From an uncultured Bacteroidota bacterium (lineage in GTDB: Bacteria > Bacteroidota > Bacteroidia > Bacteroidales > P3): a stretch of DNA of 15,987 bases. Positions 14,865-15,987 of this stretch are shown here, piece by piece (within the stretch, counting starts at the first letter, position 1; every line of letters starts with the position of its first letter). The DNA lies in NCBI GenBank assembly GCA_900545215.1, contig UQXW01000048.1:1-15987 (forward strand), given 5' to 3'. The position numbers and the translations under genes are program-made. Below the pieces are notes generated by a model, which made no database searches, was not told the DNA's origin, and worked only from the letters and a program-made list of their open reading frames with translations.

Positions 14865-15413
14865 TCATTTCTCATATCCCTCATAATAGTAGCTTTGCTC
14901 GATGCCTTTGAAAATAATCTCTCGATTTTCTGTATCGGAAGTAAGGTTCTGACCGAGCAGATAGCGTATCTCAAGGTTGTTTATCGGGGAACGTTCCATG
15001 GCTGACAGGTATTGACCTTTATCTACAAACTGCCAGTTGACCACTTTGCCGAGAGAACGTTTCAACATCATGTCGAGCCAAATGCGTGCAGAACGACCGT
15101 TACCTTCCATGAAAGGATGACACACATTCATCTCAACATATTTCTCGATGATATGCTCAAAGGTATCTTCGGGCATTTTCTCTACAGCTTCGAGAGCAGC
15201 CCGAAGATAAAGAGAATTTGCAAAGCGAAATCCACCCTTGGCAATGTTCTTGTCTCGGATAATGCCGGCAAACGGATATAAACCATTAAACAAATACAGA
15301 TGTATTCGTTTAAGCCCCGCTGTTGTGCCGACAGGAATACCATTGATATCGCCGGACTCGAAAAGACGGTACGCATTCTCTAATGACTTTTCGTCTATTT
15401 CTTTTGTTGTCAT
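14865..15413 (-). CDS. fic: class III Fic protein adenylyltransferase
   Basis: This 182-residue single-domain enzyme moves AMP from ATP to a hydroxyl side chain of target proteins. The active-site motif HPFMEGNGRSAR (99-110) is intact: H99, E103, N105 and R107. The flap/ATP-binding stretch is FAGIIRDKNIAKGGFRFAN (48-66). At the C-terminus the inhibitory helix motif S174-Y-Y-Y-E178-G179 is present, so E178 should block the ATP site until released; Y175 is in the position that is auto-adenylylated in Neisseria meningitidis NmFic. Similarity to NmFic is high along the whole length, and NmFic targets GyrB (established there; inferred here). No separate antitoxin is needed or seen. The ATG follows AAAAGG, and an exact TATCTTTG box lies about 50 bases upstream. 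Confidence 0.97.
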   Translation of the reverse strand: MTTKEIDEKSLENAYRLFESGDINGIPVGTTAGLKRIHLYLFNGLYPFAGIIRDKNIAKGGFRFANSLYLRAALEAVEKMPEDTFEHIIEKYVEMNVCHPFMEGNGRSARIWLDMMLKRSLGKVVNWQFVDKGQYLSAMERSPINNLEIRYLLGQNLTSDTENREIIFKGIEQSYYYEGYEK

Positions 15414-15461
15414 GACCTTTTATTATTCAGTCCCACAATATGATTACATTTTTGTCGGTTA

Positions 15462-15469
15462 CAAAGATA
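15462..15469 (-). promoter_or_regulatory. -7 box of the fic promoter
   Basis: The minus strand reads TATCTTTG, an exact TAnnTTTG match; no TTG or TTTG lies at a normal -33 distance, so the promoter may be weak or activator-dependent. Transcription would begin near 15455, about 42 bases before the fic ATG. Confidence 0.55.
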
Positions 15470-15497
15470 GGAAAAAATTCGGTACATATATATTTAA

Positions 15498-15547
15498 TGG
15501 TGCCGTTCCCCAAAAGTATGCTTACACACTTTTTAGGAACGCTACCG
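15498..15547. repeat. long imperfect hairpin upstream of fic
   Basis: CGTTCC (15504-15509) pairs with GGAACG (15536-15541) and AAAAGT (15512-15517) with ACTTTT (15528-15533), separated by a 2x2 internal loop; weaker pairs extend the stem outward to about 15499-15546. The loop is 10 bases. It lies upstream of the fic promoter. No T tract follows, so it is not an ordinary terminator. Confidence 0.6.
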
Positions 15548-15987
15548 GTCATTAGAAGAAGATTGTGCTTTATTTTCGATATCTCGCGACCTGAAAAACT
15601 CTGAGGCATGGTTCGGCCCTCGACGTTGCCATCAGCTACCTGTATGAGACCTCGACCGATGAGCCTAACAGTTATAATATTTCGACCAAGGGTGGTAACG
15701 AATTTCCGAAGCATATCAAAAAGTCGGCGTGTTCGCCCCTCTCCTCAATCACATTCTGCAACACATTCATTCGGTTTCCCATCGAAACTGCTTCGGTCGG
15801 GATTGTGGATTAAGTGGCAGTTGTATCAGTATCTTTACATGGTGAGAGAAAGAATAATGAACTCCTCAAAAAAAAGTCAAGGTAAAGCGGCGAACAGAGC
15901 TATTTCGCATTGTGTGTTCTATCAGGCGAAGGTTCGAGATTATTGTTCTCTCTGAATTAACAAAACCCAAAGCCGTATTCCAACATT

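Larger units (their letters stand above)
15414..15987. other. gene-poor region upstream of fic, possibly degenerate
   Basis: About 570 bases hold no convincing gene. Open frames on either strand lack recognisable domains, and the longer ones look like overlapping shadows (one plus-strand frame 15608-15955 is arginine/serine-rich with no fold signal). A plus-strand frame at about 15595-15816 without a start codon has a coding-like look (SALDVAISYLYETSTDEP), but I cannot assign it. The region also holds the fic -7 box and an imperfect hairpin described separately. Confidence 0.35.

Noticed and set aside
15427..15714. 95-codon minus-strand frame upstream of fic, considered as an antitoxin
   Set aside because: No antitoxin motif, overlaps the fic promoter and hairpin; class III Fic carries its own inhibitory helix.
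15608..15955. 115-codon plus-strand frame at the right edge
   Set aside because: Arginine/serine/proline-rich translation with no fold signal; probably a chance frame.

Overview
The window looks like chromosomal DNA of an anaerobic member of the Bacteroidota, most likely order Bacteroidales. Four things suggest this: promoter-like TAnnTTTG boxes (some with an upstream TTTG/TTG), a type-B type IX secretion (T9SS) C-terminal domain, the rpsU-xerC-hpf gene trio, and anaerobe-type enzymes (an FprA flavodiiron protein and pyruvate phosphate dikinase). No rRNA, tRNA, CRISPR array or complete insertion sequence was seen.

Layout. (1) 1-3022, plus strand: the 3' part of a GT39/PMT-like membrane glycosyltransferase fused to a TPR tail, then an A-type flavodiiron protein. 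A symmetrical hairpin (3047-3096) ends this unit and faces the next one. (2) 3147-7142, minus strand: pyruvate phosphate dikinase, its terminator, and a secreted thioredoxin-fold (TlpA-like) protein. (3) 7143-7820: a long divergent intergenic region with promoters at both ends. (4) 7821-10755, plus strand: a large T9SS type-B cell-surface protein and a small TPR protein, ended by a strong terminator. (5) 10883-14707, minus strand: hpf, xerC-like recombinase, rpsU, a hotdog thioesterase, rpmB and eno, with several internal promoters and terminators. (6) 14865-15413, minus strand: a class III Fic adenylyltransferase very similar to the Neisseria meningitidis enzyme. (7) 15414-15987: no convincing gene; possibly degenerate DNA with one long imperfect hairpin.

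How the genes fit together. Enolase and PPDK are adjacent steps of glycolysis (2-phosphoglycerate to PEP to pyruvate), although they lie in separate units. FprA handles O2 or NO stress. HPF, S21 and L28 belong to the ribosome. The T9SS protein, the GT39 protein and the TlpA-like protein belong to the envelope. Most of the window is ordinary core genome. The accessory-looking parts are the T9SS surface protein, whose base composition changes within the gene, and the Fic gene with its gene-poor flank. I did not find a clearly new multigene system.
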